Notes: generated from the letters alone by a model not told the origin. DNA of 64,000 nucleotides from Dehalococcoidia bacterium (GCA_003142375.1 PLME01000004.1:69060-133059), one strand, 5' to 3'. Shown: positions 27,326 to 37,684, numbered from the stretch's first letter. Made by a program: numbers and translations.

Positions 27326-27613
27326 ATGGCCAGGATAAATATTAACTTTACCGGCTCATGGAGGCTTTTTGTCGGTGTGGGCGCTGTGGCCGCGGATGTG
27401 AACAGCATCGGGGAAGCCAGGGAATATATCGAGACCAATTACGGCCCCGCCTACCGGGATAAATTGCTTTCAATGGGAGTAAAAAGGCAGTTATCTATCT
27501 GGCAGAGCAGCAATGTTCTGCTGAACGGCAAGAGCGTAAAGCAGATGGCCGAAGACTCCAAATTAAAAGATGGTGACAAACTGGACCTGCTGCTGGCAGT
27601 GGCCGGCGGTTAA
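27326..27613 (+). CDS. MoaD/ThiS-family sulfur-carrier-like protein
   Basis: 95 aa; ...NVLLNGKSVKQMAEDSKLKDGDKLDLLLAVAGG, beta-grasp pattern with C-terminal GG. Confidence 0.8.
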   Translation: MARININFTGSWRLFVGVGAVAADVNSIGEAREYIETNYGPAYRDKLLSMGVKRQLSIWQSSNVLLNGKSVKQMAEDSKLKDGDKLDLLLAVAGG

Positions 27614-27659
27614 CGGCCATATTTAATTTTCCCGTTCGCTTAGATGGATGTGTAAACCG

Positions 27660-28067
27660 CTAATCCAGCCACTCGGTGGGTACTTGCATGGTGCAGTTGG
27701 TCAGTTCGGTAGCTGCCTTGGTATAGCGCATGATTTTGGTCATGTCGCCCGAGAGCTTTGATTGCCTGGTGATCAATGCTGCAGTGGCGCCCAGCTTCTT
27801 GGTGGCTATTTGTTTCCAGACAGAATAGGCAGCCGAAAGGACGAAGGCGGGTTTGTATTTAGTGACATCTGTGACAATTTCGCAGGCACGGCACTTGCCG
27901 TGCCAGAGATCTACATACATATAAGCTTTCTCGGTAACCGGGCCTCCCGCCTCGGTAACGAAGTAAAAATCACCCTCCCAAGTCTTGGCAGAATCCTCAT
28001 AAGCTTTGCTGTTATTGAGCGCATCTTTAAACAGGGCACACCACTCTTGAGTCAAATATTTTGCCAT
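27660..28067 (-). CDS. SCP2 sterol-binding-like small protein (copy 1)
   Basis: MAKYLTQEWCALFKDALNNSKAYEDSAKTWEGDFYFVTEAGG...; clear paralogue of 28379-28786. Confidence 0.65.
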   Translation of the reverse strand: MAKYLTQEWCALFKDALNNSKAYEDSAKTWEGDFYFVTEAGGPVTEKAYMYVDLWHGKCRACEIVTDVTKYKPAFVLSAAYSVWKQIATKKLGATAALITRQSKLSGDMTKIMRYTKAATELTNCTMQVPTEWLD

Positions 28068-28232
28068 AATGCCCACCCCCTAGTTGAAATTTAACGTAGT
28101 ATAGGCCTAAACGGTCAATCTTCCAAGCTCTATCTTTCAACCTGGTTAAGTTCCGCTGGGACGCAATGATTCTAAAAAGGTTTTCTTGAAAATGGTCTCC
28201 ATAGAGTGTCTTTTATCGAGTGATAGTTAATA

Positions 28233-28298
28233 TTGACAAAGAATGTGGGATGATGATAAATTACGCCAGCATAAATCGAACGAGCGACCAATCGACTG
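28233..28298 (+). promoter_or_regulatory. Promoter B + operator-like site
   Basis: TTGACA(28233-38)-N18-TAAATT(28257-62); CGAGCGACCAATCGACTG at 28281-28298. Confidence 0.7.
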
Positions 28299-28378
28299 TT
28301 TTGGTTCTCCACTATTTTAGGCTGCTATAATCTATTATAATCAGGGCAACAATAATCAAATAAAAAGGAGTTATTAGC

Positions 28379-28786
28379 ATGGCACAGTATGCAACTCAGG
28401 AATGGTGTGACCTTTACATGGAGGCGCTGAATAAGAATACGGCCTGGTCGGAAGCCGCCAAGACATGGGAAGGCGATTTCTATTTTATTTTTGAGGTTGG
28501 AGGCCCGATCAAAGAGCCGCGTTATATGTATATAGATCTCTGGCACGGTGTCTGCCGTGGCTGCGAAATGGTTACCGACACCAGTGAACACAAGCCTGAA
28601 TTCATCATTTCAGCGCCTTATCAAATTTGGAAAAGGATTTGTACCAAGCAACTCGATTCCACCCAGGCCATTATTACCAAACAGTCCAAGCTTACCGGCA
28701 ATATGGCCAAGATCATGCGCTACACCAAGGCGGCCAATGAGTTGACCAATACCACTCAGCAGCTGCCGACTGAATGGGAAGACTAG
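28379..28786 (+). CDS. SCP2 sterol-binding-like small protein (copy 2)
   Basis: MAQYATQEWCDLYMEALNKNTAWSEAAKTWEGDFYFIFEVGGPIKEPRYMYIDLWHGVCRGCEMVTD. Confidence 0.65.
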   Translation: MAQYATQEWCDLYMEALNKNTAWSEAAKTWEGDFYFIFEVGGPIKEPRYMYIDLWHGVCRGCEMVTDTSEHKPEFIISAPYQIWKRICTKQLDSTQAIITKQSKLTGNMAKIMRYTKAANELTNTTQQLPTEWED

Positions 28787-28828
28787 TTGTTCAGCGATAA
28801 TTAAATATAAAAAATAGGGAGGTCAGCA

Positions 28829-30001
28829 ATGTGGGCTTTTTCATCCCCAATGATTTCGTACGGCGATAATGCGCTGGAGTACATACTTCAAATCAGAGGT
28901 AACAAGGCTTTCGTTGTCGCAGATAAGAACATTGTAAAGCTGGGGCTTTTAAAGCTGGTGACAGACCAGCTCGATGCCGCAGGTAAGAAATGGGAAGTAT
29001 TCGACGATGTCGAGCCCGAACCGTCTCTCATAACGATTAAAAAGGGCGGCGCCGCAGTGGCTAAATTCCAGCCCGATTGGGTGATCGGCGTGGGCGGCGG
29101 CTCGGTCATGGATGCGGCCAAGGCCATTATCCTGTTGCTGGCCAGGCCGGACCTGGAGCCCGACGCTCTTTCACCGGCGGAGACGTTCAATTTCAGGGAC
29201 AAGGCCAGGCTTATGGCCATCCCTACTACCAGCGGCACCGGATCCGAAGCGACCTGGGCTATTGTACTCACCGATACGGTGCTCGGCCGCAAACTCGGCC
29301 TGGGTACACCCGAATGCATGCCTGATGTAGCCATACTCGATCCCGTTATGGTGATGGGCATGCCCCCGATGATTACGGCCGATACCGGCATGGACGTCCT
29401 GTGCCACGCCATCGAAGGATACACATCCGCCTGGGGCACCACCATTACCGACGGGCCGGGACTGATTGCGACGCGACGGGTTTTCCAGTACCTGGTCAAA
29501 GCCTATAAGGATGGCTCCGACCTGGAAGCACGCAGGGAAATGATGTACGCGGCTACACTGGGCGGCATGTCTTTCGGCAATTCGATGGCCGGCCTGGGGC
29601 ACAGCCTGGGGCATGCGCTTGGGGCCCTTTTCCATGTCCCCCACGGGCGAGCAGTTGGGCTCTTCCTGCCGTATACGATGGAATACCTTGTGAACGGCTC
29701 GGAAGAGACCACTAAAAAATATGCCGAAATGGCCCGCTTTTGCCTTGGGGCCAGTGGCAATGACAAGGCATGTGCTAAGGCCCTGATTGCCGCCGTACGG
29801 AAACTGGCCAAAACCCTGGCACAGCCGCTCTCTGTAAAAGACTGCGGCATCGATAAAGCTAAATATGACAAAGCAATACCTGATCTGGTTGACCGTGCTT
29901 TGAATGAAACCATGACCATCACGGTCACGCGAATTCCGGAGAGCGAGGACCTGAGCAAAATGTACGCCTATGTTTACGAGGGCAAACCAATCGATTTCTA
30001 A
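28829..30001 (+). CDS. Iron-containing alcohol dehydrogenase
   Basis: IGVGGGSVMDAAKAI, IPTTSGTGSEATW, DTGMDVLCHAIEGYTS, AGLGHSLGHALGALFHVPHGRAVG. Confidence 0.93.
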   Translation: MWAFSSPMISYGDNALEYILQIRGNKAFVVADKNIVKLGLLKLVTDQLDAAGKKWEVFDDVEPEPSLITIKKGGAAVAKFQPDWVIGVGGGSVMDAAKAIILLLARPDLEPDALSPAETFNFRDKARLMAIPTTSGTGSEATWAIVLTDTVLGRKLGLGTPECMPDVAILDPVMVMGMPPMITADTGMDVLCHAIEGYTSAWGTTITDGPGLIATRRVFQYLVKAYKDGSDLEARREMMYAATLGGMSFGNSMAGLGHSLGHALGALFHVPHGRAVGLFLPYTMEYLVNGSEETTKKYAEMARFCLGASGNDKACAKALIAAVRKLAKTLAQPLSVKDCGIDKAKYDKAIPDLVDRALNETMTITVTRIPESEDLSKMYAYVYEGKPIDF

Positions 30002-30022
30002 TGAAATTAGAGAGGGAAGACT

Positions 30023-31870
30023 ATGAACGGATACTGGGGAAAGATACTGGTTGCAGACCTCACAAAGGGCGTTTTATCCGAAGAGCCGCTCAATGAAAAA
30101 TATGCCCGCGATTTCCTGGGAAGTACGGGCCTGGCGGCGCGCTATCTCTTCGACATGGTAAATGCAAAGACCGACCCATTGGGGCCCGATAACCCTCTGA
30201 TTCTGATGCCCGGGCTTTTCAACGGTACCAGTGGGCCCAGCGTAAGCCGCTGGGGCGGCGCAACTGTTTCGCCGTATACCGGACATTATGGCGATGCCAA
30301 TGCAGGCGCCTGGTTCGGAGCTGAATTCAAGAATGCCGGTTACGATGGCATTATACTCAAAGGTCAATCCCCGAAACCCGTTTACATTTTCATCCGGGAC
30401 GGCGTGGCTGAGATCAAGGATGCCGCTCACCTGTGGGGCAAAGATACTTACAAGACGCAGGAGGCAATCAAGAGCGAATATGACGATAGCCGCGTGCAGG
30501 TAGCCTGTATCGGACCTGCTTCCGAGAATCTCGTGCCCTTTGGCAATATCATGTCGGAGTGGGGGCATTGCCTGGGGCGAGCCGGGCTGGGCTGCGTGAT
30601 GGGCTCTAAAAAAGTCAAGGCCATAGCCGTACGAGGCAAGTTGAAGATCCCTATGCAGGACCCCGAAAAATTCCGCGAAGCAGCGAAAAAGGCCATGGAT
30701 GAAGTTAAAGAAGGTTTTCTTAGCCTCATAATGCATGAGACCGGGACGGCCGGGTGGGTCGATTCCGCTATTAGCTACGGAGATGGGCCGACCCGCTATT
30801 ACACCGCGCCCACCATGCCGGAGGCGACGGATTTAAGCGGCGTCACGCAACTGGAGAAGTACCAGACGGGCAATACCGCATGCTACGGTTGTCCCATACG
30901 CTGCCGCAAAGTACTGCAAATAAAAGAGGGCAAGTATTTATACGATAAAGTTGAAGGCCCCGAATATGAAACGGTAATGGCCTGGGGTCCCATGCAGGGG
31001 CTGGTCCTCGACATGTCTACTTCGGTATATTTCAATGAGCTATGCAATTCGTATGGTTATGATTCCATCAGCAGCGGCGCCAGTGTCGGCTATGCCTATT
31101 ACCTTTATGAACTGGGGGTTATAACTGAAAAAGATACAGGCGGGCTGAAGCTCAATTGGGGTAACATCGACGCTGCCATTGAGTTGGCGCATCTCATAGG
31201 CAAGAATGAGGGCTTCGGCAAGATACTGGCCGGCGGGACCAGGCGCATGGCCCAAAAATACGGCCGTCCCATCGGGGAAGCAGTTCAGTGCAAGGGCCTT
31301 GAGTTTCCCATGCATGAACCCAGGGCTTACCATTCGATGGCGCTGGTTTACGCCACAGCCCCGCGCGGCGCCGATCATAATAAGAGCGATGCCTACCAGG
31401 TAGACGGCGGTACTGGCCATTTTGACCTCGGCCTTAATGCCGGGGACCGCTGGGATAACGACAAGGCTGCCATGGTGGAAAAAAGCCAGAATTTCAGGGC
31501 GCTGACCGATTCGCTGGGCATCTGTCATTTCTGCATGCTGCCCTTCGTCAGCATGGTTGACATGGTAAATGCTGCTACCGGCTGGAATACCGACGTCGAC
31601 CAGCTACTCAAGACAGGCGAGCGCGTCTTCCAGTTGCAGCGGGCGCTTTCCTGCAAGCTGGGCATTTCGGCCAGGGATGATGTAATGCCTGAGCTTGCTC
31701 TCAGACCCATCCCGGACGGTGGGCAGGAAGGCCACGTGCCCGACATGGAGAAGATGTTGCCCGAATATTACGGCATACGTGAGTGGAATAAAGTCACGGG
31801 GAAGCCTTCAAAAAGCCGGCTGGAAAGCCTGGGAATGGCCGAAATAGCCGCCTCGATCGGCGCACAGTAG
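30023..31870 (+). CDS. Tungsten-dependent aldehyde ferredoxin oxidoreductase family protein
   Basis: MNGYWGKILVADLTKGVLSEEPLNEKYARDFLGSTGLAARYLFD...TACYGCPIRCRK...NELCNSYGYDSISSG. Confidence 0.92.
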   Translation: MNGYWGKILVADLTKGVLSEEPLNEKYARDFLGSTGLAARYLFDMVNAKTDPLGPDNPLILMPGLFNGTSGPSVSRWGGATVSPYTGHYGDANAGAWFGAEFKNAGYDGIILKGQSPKPVYIFIRDGVAEIKDAAHLWGKDTYKTQEAIKSEYDDSRVQVACIGPASENLVPFGNIMSEWGHCLGRAGLGCVMGSKKVKAIAVRGKLKIPMQDPEKFREAAKKAMDEVKEGFLSLIMHETGTAGWVDSAISYGDGPTRYYTAPTMPEATDLSGVTQLEKYQTGNTACYGCPIRCRKVLQIKEGKYLYDKVEGPEYETVMAWGPMQGLVLDMSTSVYFNELCNSYGYDSISSGASVGYAYYLYELGVITEKDTGGLKLNWGNIDAAIELAHLIGKNEGFGKILAGGTRRMAQKYGRPIGEAVQCKGLEFPMHEPRAYHSMALVYATAPRGADHNKSDAYQVDGGTGHFDLGLNAGDRWDNDKAAMVEKSQNFRALTDSLGICHFCMLPFVSMVDMVNAATGWNTDVDQLLKTGERVFQLQRALSCKLGISARDDVMPELALRPIPDGGQEGHVPDMEKMLPEYYGIREWNKVTGKPSKSRLESLGMAEIAASIGAQ

Positions 31871-31957
31871 ACACTATAACTAACTATAGAGCCGTGAAAG
31901 GCCTTGGGAGGCTGATACAGCAAGCTGGTTGGAACCTGAGGGTTTCTTTAGAGAAGG

Positions 31958-32605
31958 CTACGATTTGTCTGTGCCGCGTGCCAGAGCCACTGCCATATCC
32001 TGGCACAGATCGGAATACACTTCCAGTGTGTAATGGTCTTTCAAAAACGGTCCCTTAAGAATCCATTCGTGACACAGCAGCTCTATGCTGTAAGCGGTAA
32101 CTCGTAAATCCCTGAATTTAAAGGATCCGTCTTTTTTACCTTTTTCCAGGATTTCTTCAAAATATCCTATAGCACGAAATTCCGCATGTGTAATCGCCCT
32201 CAATTGGTCCTGGCTTAAATATCTAACCGTATCGTACCAGAACATAATTAGCTTATTCCGGCGGTTGATCCAGGACAAATATTCGCTTACGGCCTTTCTC
32301 AGGGTATTCTCGAGGGTGTTGACGAGCATCTCCTTGTGTATTTCCTTTTCAATTATGTCGAGATCGCTGTTATGGATTTCGCAAAACATCTGAGGGAAAT
32401 CATTTTTCGACTTGATGTAGTAATAGAGCGTTCCGACGCTGATGCCGCAGGCTTCGGCCAGCTCCTTGGTCGTCGTCTGCATGAATCCCTTTTTGAAGAA
32501 AAGGCTGGCTGCTACCTCGGCAATGTGCCGCCTCTTGGCAACAGCGCTTCTTTTCCTTCTGTTTTGCCTGGAGTTGTTTTTGGGAGTGCTATTTACCTTT
32601 GCCAT
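31958..32605 (-). CDS. TetR family transcriptional regulator
   Basis: HIAEVAASLFFKKGFMQTTTKELAEACGISVGTLYYYIKSKNDFPQMFCEIH; paralogous to 23041-23778. Confidence 0.92.
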   Translation of the reverse strand: MAKVNSTPKNNSRQNRRKRSAVAKRRHIAEVAASLFFKKGFMQTTTKELAEACGISVGTLYYYIKSKNDFPQMFCEIHNSDLDIIEKEIHKEMLVNTLENTLRKAVSEYLSWINRRNKLIMFWYDTVRYLSQDQLRAITHAEFRAIGYFEEILEKGKKDGSFKFRDLRVTAYSIELLCHEWILKGPFLKDHYTLEVYSDLCQDMAVALARGTDKS

Positions 32606-32720
32606 TGAGCAATCTCTGAATTATCCACAAATCGCCAGCATTATATAGGAAACGTCCCACCGGCTCAATAGTTCAACGTGTTTTTAAACAATTTTAGAGG
32701 TCATTATTGCTTCGTACGGC

Positions 32721-32785
32721 TTGACAATAATTTCCCGTTAATGTTAAAGTACGCCTCGCGTAATTAAACCGAGCAATCAGTCGAC
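32721..32785 (+). promoter_or_regulatory. Promoter C + operator-like site
   Basis: TTGACA(32721-26)-N18-TAAAGT(32745-50); ACCGAGCAATCAGTCGAC at 32768-32785. Confidence 0.75.
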
Positions 32786-32833
32786 TTTCCAACTAGATAG
32801 TTCTAATATAATTTTTTAGGAGGTTCAAGGTAT

Positions 32834-34096
32834 ATGCGGAAATGGCATGGGATTACAGCAGTTCTGGTCGTTATCGCGACTGTGCTGGGCATAGTTGCCT
32901 CTGCATGTGCGGGAGGGGGAGAAAAAGCAGCTCCTCCGGTGGCCACCGGGCCGATCATCTATAAGATGGGATGCCCAACGCCGCTAAGCGGCCCTGCGGC
33001 ACCCTGGGGTCAGGCGGGGCACGATTTTTATCAAAAATGGATCCAGTTGTTTAATCAAGCCGGTGGTTTCAAAGTAGGGGACACAACCTATAACGTTACA
33101 TTTACTGAAGTAGACGATGAAAACACCCCCGAAGGCGGCGCGGCGGCAGCCAAACAGCTTATCTACGGCGACGGCTGCCAGGCGATAGTTGCTTATTGGA
33201 GCTGGGGCATGCCGGCGGTACAGGCGGTAACTACACCCGCCAAAATCCCCCTGCTAACCAGGACGGGCAACGAGGCGGTACCTATGTCGGAAGGCGGTAT
33301 ATATGATCCGGCAAAGTATCCGTACACTGTTTTTGCCAATCCTTCTCACGAACAGATTATCTCCGACTTTAAGGCCATCGCAAAAGCGTATCCGGGCAGA
33401 ATGATCGGCATTGCCGATTCCACACTGGGCAAAGGCCCGGGCTGGGACGTCGTTGACAGGACTCTGGATGCGGCCGGCATCAAGTATCACCATGAGTGGT
33501 ATACCCCTGCAGCTACCGACTATACTCCTTACATTACCAAGTTTAAGGAAGCCGGCTGCGGTGTTATCTACACGGCTGGCGACATCGGCGCATCCTTTAA
33601 TATTGCCAAGCAGCGCTGGGACATGGGCTACAAAGATATCGTATGCGGCGTCGCCGGACCCTGTGTCGACCCGTCCGTATACAACGCTGTCGTGGGTTAC
33701 GATGCTTCACAGGGCTTCATCGATCAGTATTTTGGAATCTGGGACTACAAAGATACCAAGATAGATCCCGCGATCATGGCCATGGCCAAGCAGGTAAATG
33801 ATGACGTGGCCAAGGATACTGGTGCTCCGGTTGTCTATACAGGCTGGATCGGCTGGATGCCCTCGCACATGTTGATTCTCACGCAGGCGATGACAAAAGC
33901 CGGGAGCACTGATCCCGATGCCATCATGAAAGCCATCCAGGGCGGAACTTTCAGTACGTCCACGGGCACCTATACGATGTCAGGCGCCAAGACCTATGGC
34001 TCCCCGATAGTTTTCGGCACCCCGGGCGCTCTCTCGCAGATTAAGGGCGATAAAGAAGTCTATCTCTCCGAGTCACCCTGGACTCCTCTGCCCTAG
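32834..34096 (+). CDS. Branched-chain-amino-acid-type ABC transporter substrate-binding protein
   Basis: Lipoprotein signal ATVLGIVASACAGGG; IYKMGCPTPLSGPAAPWGQAGHDFYQKWIQLFNQAGG...; followed by complete Liv-type permease/ATPase set. Confidence 0.9.
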   Translation: MRKWHGITAVLVVIATVLGIVASACAGGGEKAAPPVATGPIIYKMGCPTPLSGPAAPWGQAGHDFYQKWIQLFNQAGGFKVGDTTYNVTFTEVDDENTPEGGAAAAKQLIYGDGCQAIVAYWSWGMPAVQAVTTPAKIPLLTRTGNEAVPMSEGGIYDPAKYPYTVFANPSHEQIISDFKAIAKAYPGRMIGIADSTLGKGPGWDVVDRTLDAAGIKYHHEWYTPAATDYTPYITKFKEAGCGVIYTAGDIGASFNIAKQRWDMGYKDIVCGVAGPCVDPSVYNAVVGYDASQGFIDQYFGIWDYKDTKIDPAIMAMAKQVNDDVAKDTGAPVVYTGWIGWMPSHMLILTQAMTKAGSTDPDAIMKAIQGGTFSTSTGTYTMSGAKTYGSPIVFGTPGALSQIKGDKEVYLSESPWTPLP

Positions 34097-34126
34097 TAGC
34101 ACTTAAGAATTATAAGGAGAAATGGT

Positions 34127-34978
34127 ATGCCCCCTGCTGGAATATGGATCGATGGACTGGTCCAGAGTAGTACATATATAACCATGGCGTTCGGCATGGT
34201 GCTGGTATTCAGCATCCTGGGAATATTGAACTGGACGCATGGGCAGTATTACATGTTGGGAGCAGTCATCGTTTACTACGGAGTAACAGCAGCGGGCGTA
34301 CCTTTCCCCATCAGCATGCTGGTCACCGGTTTGATCATCGCAGGACTGGGCATGCTGGTCAAAAAGGTTATCATCGATCGCGTGTCGGGCGATTTATATG
34401 TAGGAGCGGTCACCCTGGCGCTGATCTTCTTTTTCGAGGGCCTGGCCAGCATGCTCTTCGGCATGCAGGATAAAGGCCTTGCCAATGTGATGCCCGGCTC
34501 TATGGACTTTGGCTCTTTCAGCGTTAGCTACCAGAAAATTGCCGTAGTGGGTTTCACGCTGGTCGTTATGATAGCCATGTATATCGTGCTGAACCGCACC
34601 AAAGTAGGTTTATCCATCAGGGCTGCGGCACAGGAACCCCGGGCGGCGAGTTTATACGGGGTTCGTGTGGACCGCGTTTCATTGATCGTTATGGGCATCG
34701 GGTGTGCGCTGGCCGCATGGGCAGGCTGCATCATGGGACCCGTATATAGCATTAATCCCTTCATCGGGCGTATTCCCATGATATTTTCACTGCTGGCCAT
34801 CGTCATAGGTGGTTTGGGTAGTTTGAGCGGTGCAATTATCGGCGGACTGATCCTGGGTTTCCTCAACAGCGTCATGGCCTATTACATTTCATACTATTCG
34901 GAGGTTGTACTGTTTGCGCTGGTAATTATCCTACTGCTGGTCCGGCCGCAAGGACTATTCGGAGCTGCCTTGAAATGA
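34127..34978 (+). CDS. LivH-type ABC transporter permease
   Basis: FSILGILNWTHGQYYMLGAV...SIRAAAQEPRAASLYGV...IVIGGLGSLSGAIIGGLILG. Confidence 0.9.
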   Translation: MPPAGIWIDGLVQSSTYITMAFGMVLVFSILGILNWTHGQYYMLGAVIVYYGVTAAGVPFPISMLVTGLIIAGLGMLVKKVIIDRVSGDLYVGAVTLALIFFFEGLASMLFGMQDKGLANVMPGSMDFGSFSVSYQKIAVVGFTLVVMIAMYIVLNRTKVGLSIRAAAQEPRAASLYGVRVDRVSLIVMGIGCALAAWAGCIMGPVYSINPFIGRIPMIFSLLAIVIGGLGSLSGAIIGGLILGFLNSVMAYYISYYSEVVLFALVIILLLVRPQGLFGAALK

Positions 34979-36024
34979 ATGTATGGTTAAATAGATTCAG
35001 GACATTCGATTGGAGAAATACCTGGCCCAAAGTTGTGGCCGCTGTTCCCGTCATCATTTTCCTCCTCATCCCCGTTTTTACCCAAGGTGAAATCGTCCTC
35101 AATATGCTGATCTTAAGCGGCATCTGGGCGGTTGCGGCCATGGGCTTTACCCTGATATTGAGGACCGGGCAGTTCAGCCTTGGCCAGGCAGCGTTTATGG
35201 CCATAGGAGGATATACCTCTGCCATAATATCGGTTGTGTTGGGATGGCCGTGGTGGTTTGCATTTTTACTCTCAGGCATCGTTTCGGGTATAGTAGCCAT
35301 GTTGATCGGCTCTGTGGTTCTGCGCGTGGGAGGGATTTATTTTTCAATCATCACCCTGTCGCTCACGGAGGTCATCAGGATTATTGCTCAACAGTGGGAA
35401 CCGGTTACTCATGGTTCAAGGGGTTTGATAACTACACCTCCGCCAAATATCGATCTTGGCCCGTTGCACATCAATTTCATGGCCAACTCTGTTCCATTTT
35501 ATTATTTGACCCTCATACTTGTGGCAGTAACCGGCCTGGTTTTCTGGCAGATAGGCAAAACACGCATGGGCGGCACGTTCTATGCCATGCTCGCTAATCA
35601 AACGCTTGCCGAGCATGAAGGTATCCACCTGATGAAATACCGGGTGATCGCTTTTACCCTGGCCGGTGTATTCGCCGGGTTCGCCGGCGCTATTTATGCC
35701 AATTATCTGACGGTAATATCACCACTTATATTCGGCCTATGGCAATCAATACAGATCATGATGATGAGCATCGTGGGCGGCATGAGCTCACTGGTTGCCG
35801 GCCCCATAATTGGTTCCACTCTGCTTTATGTGCTGGGTATACAACTGGCACGGCTGCCGATTTACGGTATTGCGCAGTTGCTTTACGGAGCAGTAGTCGT
35901 ACTCGTGCTGATATTCCTGCCCAAGGGTACCGGGCTTATCGACCTCTGGCCCAGGATATGGCGCAAGATATACAGAGAGGTAGAGGAATATGAGATACCC
36001 GGTGAAACCCGGCAAGAAGATTAA
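34975..36024 (+). CDS. LivM-type ABC transporter permease
   Basis: GFTLILRTGQFSLGQAAFMAIGGYTSA...KYRVIAFTLAGVFAGFAGAIYANYLTVISP; ATGA overlap with preceding gene. Confidence 0.9.
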   Translation: MNVWLNRFRTFDWRNTWPKVVAAVPVIIFLLIPVFTQGEIVLNMLILSGIWAVAAMGFTLILRTGQFSLGQAAFMAIGGYTSAIISVVLGWPWWFAFLLSGIVSGIVAMLIGSVVLRVGGIYFSIITLSLTEVIRIIAQQWEPVTHGSRGLITTPPPNIDLGPLHINFMANSVPFYYLTLILVAVTGLVFWQIGKTRMGGTFYAMLANQTLAEHEGIHLMKYRVIAFTLAGVFAGFAGAIYANYLTVISPLIFGLWQSIQIMMMSIVGGMSSLVAGPIIGSTLLYVLGIQLARLPIYGIAQLLYGAVVVLVLIFLPKGTGLIDLWPRIWRKIYREVEEYEIPGETRQED

Positions 36025-36036
36025 TAAATCAGGGAA

Positions 36037-36810
36037 TTGAAAACGATGGCCTTTTTAGAATTGGATGATCTCACCAAACTTTTCGGTAAGCTGGCGGCCG
36101 TTGAGGACGTCAGTTTTAAAGTGGAGCAGGGTGAAGTCCTGGGCATAGTCGGGCCCAACGGCTCGGGCAAGACTACCCTCATCAATTTGATTTCAGGCTA
36201 TTACAAACCGACGCGAGGGACGATTTCCTTTATGGGCAAAAAGATCTCCGGGTTGAGGCCTGATGAGATAGCCAAATTAGGGGTGGTCAGGACTTTCCAA
36301 TCCAACGTGCTTTACGAAAAAACGACTTTGGTTCAGAGCATGTTGATGAGTTCCCGTTTACAGTATAAGACCAGCGACATCGAGTCATTTATGGAAACAA
36401 AAAAATATAAAGATGAACACGAAGGCGTGGTGGGAAATGCTCTCCAGACATTGCAGTTGCTCGACCTGTTTAACGAGACTTTCAGGCCGGCATCGGTGCT
36501 ATCGCACGGGTACCAGAGGATGCTGGGTATCGCCCTGGCGCTGGCAGCCAATCCCAAGGTGCTTCTTCTGGATGAACCAACCACAGGCATGAACTATGAG
36601 GAGGCCCAGTTCGTGGTCGAAAATATCAAAAGGATCAACGAGCAGGGCATTACGGTATTACTGATCGAGCATAATATGAAGGTGCTGCTCAATGTAGCAA
36701 CCAGGGTGGTCGTCCTCAGTTTTGGCAATAAGATTGCCGATGGGAATCCTCACGAAATGATGAATAAGCCGGAGGTCATCGAGGCCTACCTGGGAACGGA
36801 GACAGTATAA
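36037..36810 (+). CDS. LivG-type ABC transporter ATP-binding protein
   Basis: Walker A GPNGSGKTT; LSHGYQRMLGIALAL; LLLDEPTTGMN; start 36037 or 36046 uncertain. Confidence 0.9.
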   Translation: MKTMAFLELDDLTKLFGKLAAVEDVSFKVEQGEVLGIVGPNGSGKTTLINLISGYYKPTRGTISFMGKKISGLRPDEIAKLGVVRTFQSNVLYEKTTLVQSMLMSSRLQYKTSDIESFMETKKYKDEHEGVVGNALQTLQLLDLFNETFRPASVLSHGYQRMLGIALALAANPKVLLLDEPTTGMNYEEAQFVVENIKRINEQGITVLLIEHNMKVLLNVATRVVVLSFGNKIADGNPHEMMNKPEVIEAYLGTETV

Positions 36811-36813
36811 ATC

Positions 36814-37518
36814 ATGCTGGAACTGAAAAGCATTCTGGTCAAATACGGAAAAACTGTAGCTGTCAGGAAGTTATCATTATCTGTGAACGAGGGGGGTTTT
36901 ATTACGATCCTGGGCGCCAACGGGGCGGGCAAGTCCTCGACCCTTAATGCCATCAGCGGCGTTGTCAAAATCAGGGGGGGCGAGATAGATTACAAGGGAG
37001 AAAAAATAAATGGACTGAAGCCGGGAGAAATAGCGGCCAAAGGTATAATACAAATACCCGAGGGCAGAAGGCTTTTCCCGCTCATGACGGTTGAGGAAAA
37101 CCTGAAGATGGGGGCGTACCTGCAAAAGGACAAAAAGAGGATAAACGAGGCCTTGGAGAAGGTATTTGTCCTCTTCCCGGTGCTAAAAGAAAAAATGCAC
37201 GCCAAAGGACGTGAATTGAGCGGCGGCCAGCAGCAGATGGCTGCCATCGCCCGCGGAATTATGGCATTGCCGGAAGTCCTCATGTTCGATGAGCCGTCCC
37301 TGGGACTAAGCCCTTTGCTGCGACAGCAGCTTGCTGAAAAAATTAAAGAGATAAACCACGACGGCGTCACCGTTATCCTGGTTGAACAGAACGCACGTCT
37401 GGGATTGATGCTGGCCAATTACGGTTACGTCCTGGAAAACGGCGATCTGACGCTACAGGGAAAAACATCCGACCTCATGCTCGACGATAATGTTAAGAAA
37501 GCCTACCTAGGGGTATAA
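36814..37518 (+). CDS. LivF-type ABC transporter ATP-binding protein
   Basis: GANGAGKSST; ELSGGQQQMAAIARGIM; LMFDEPSLGLSP. Confidence 0.92.
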   Translation: MLELKSILVKYGKTVAVRKLSLSVNEGGFITILGANGAGKSSTLNAISGVVKIRGGEIDYKGEKINGLKPGEIAAKGIIQIPEGRRLFPLMTVEENLKMGAYLQKDKKRINEALEKVFVLFPVLKEKMHAKGRELSGGQQQMAAIARGIMALPEVLMFDEPSLGLSPLLRQQLAEKIKEINHDGVTVILVEQNARLGLMLANYGYVLENGDLTLQGKTSDLMLDDNVKKAYLGV

Positions 37519-37684
37519 ATTCTAATACCCGTCAAGCTGGATCGAAGAGATACGTTCAGCATTTGCAGAGTAGATGCACTCCCTCCATTTTACGTGCCGT
37601 CCTATCCTTTGTTTCCTGCCCATAGTTAACCCGCATCATGCCATTCCTATTTAGAGAGAGCTCAAAAATTGATCTATAGACGCG

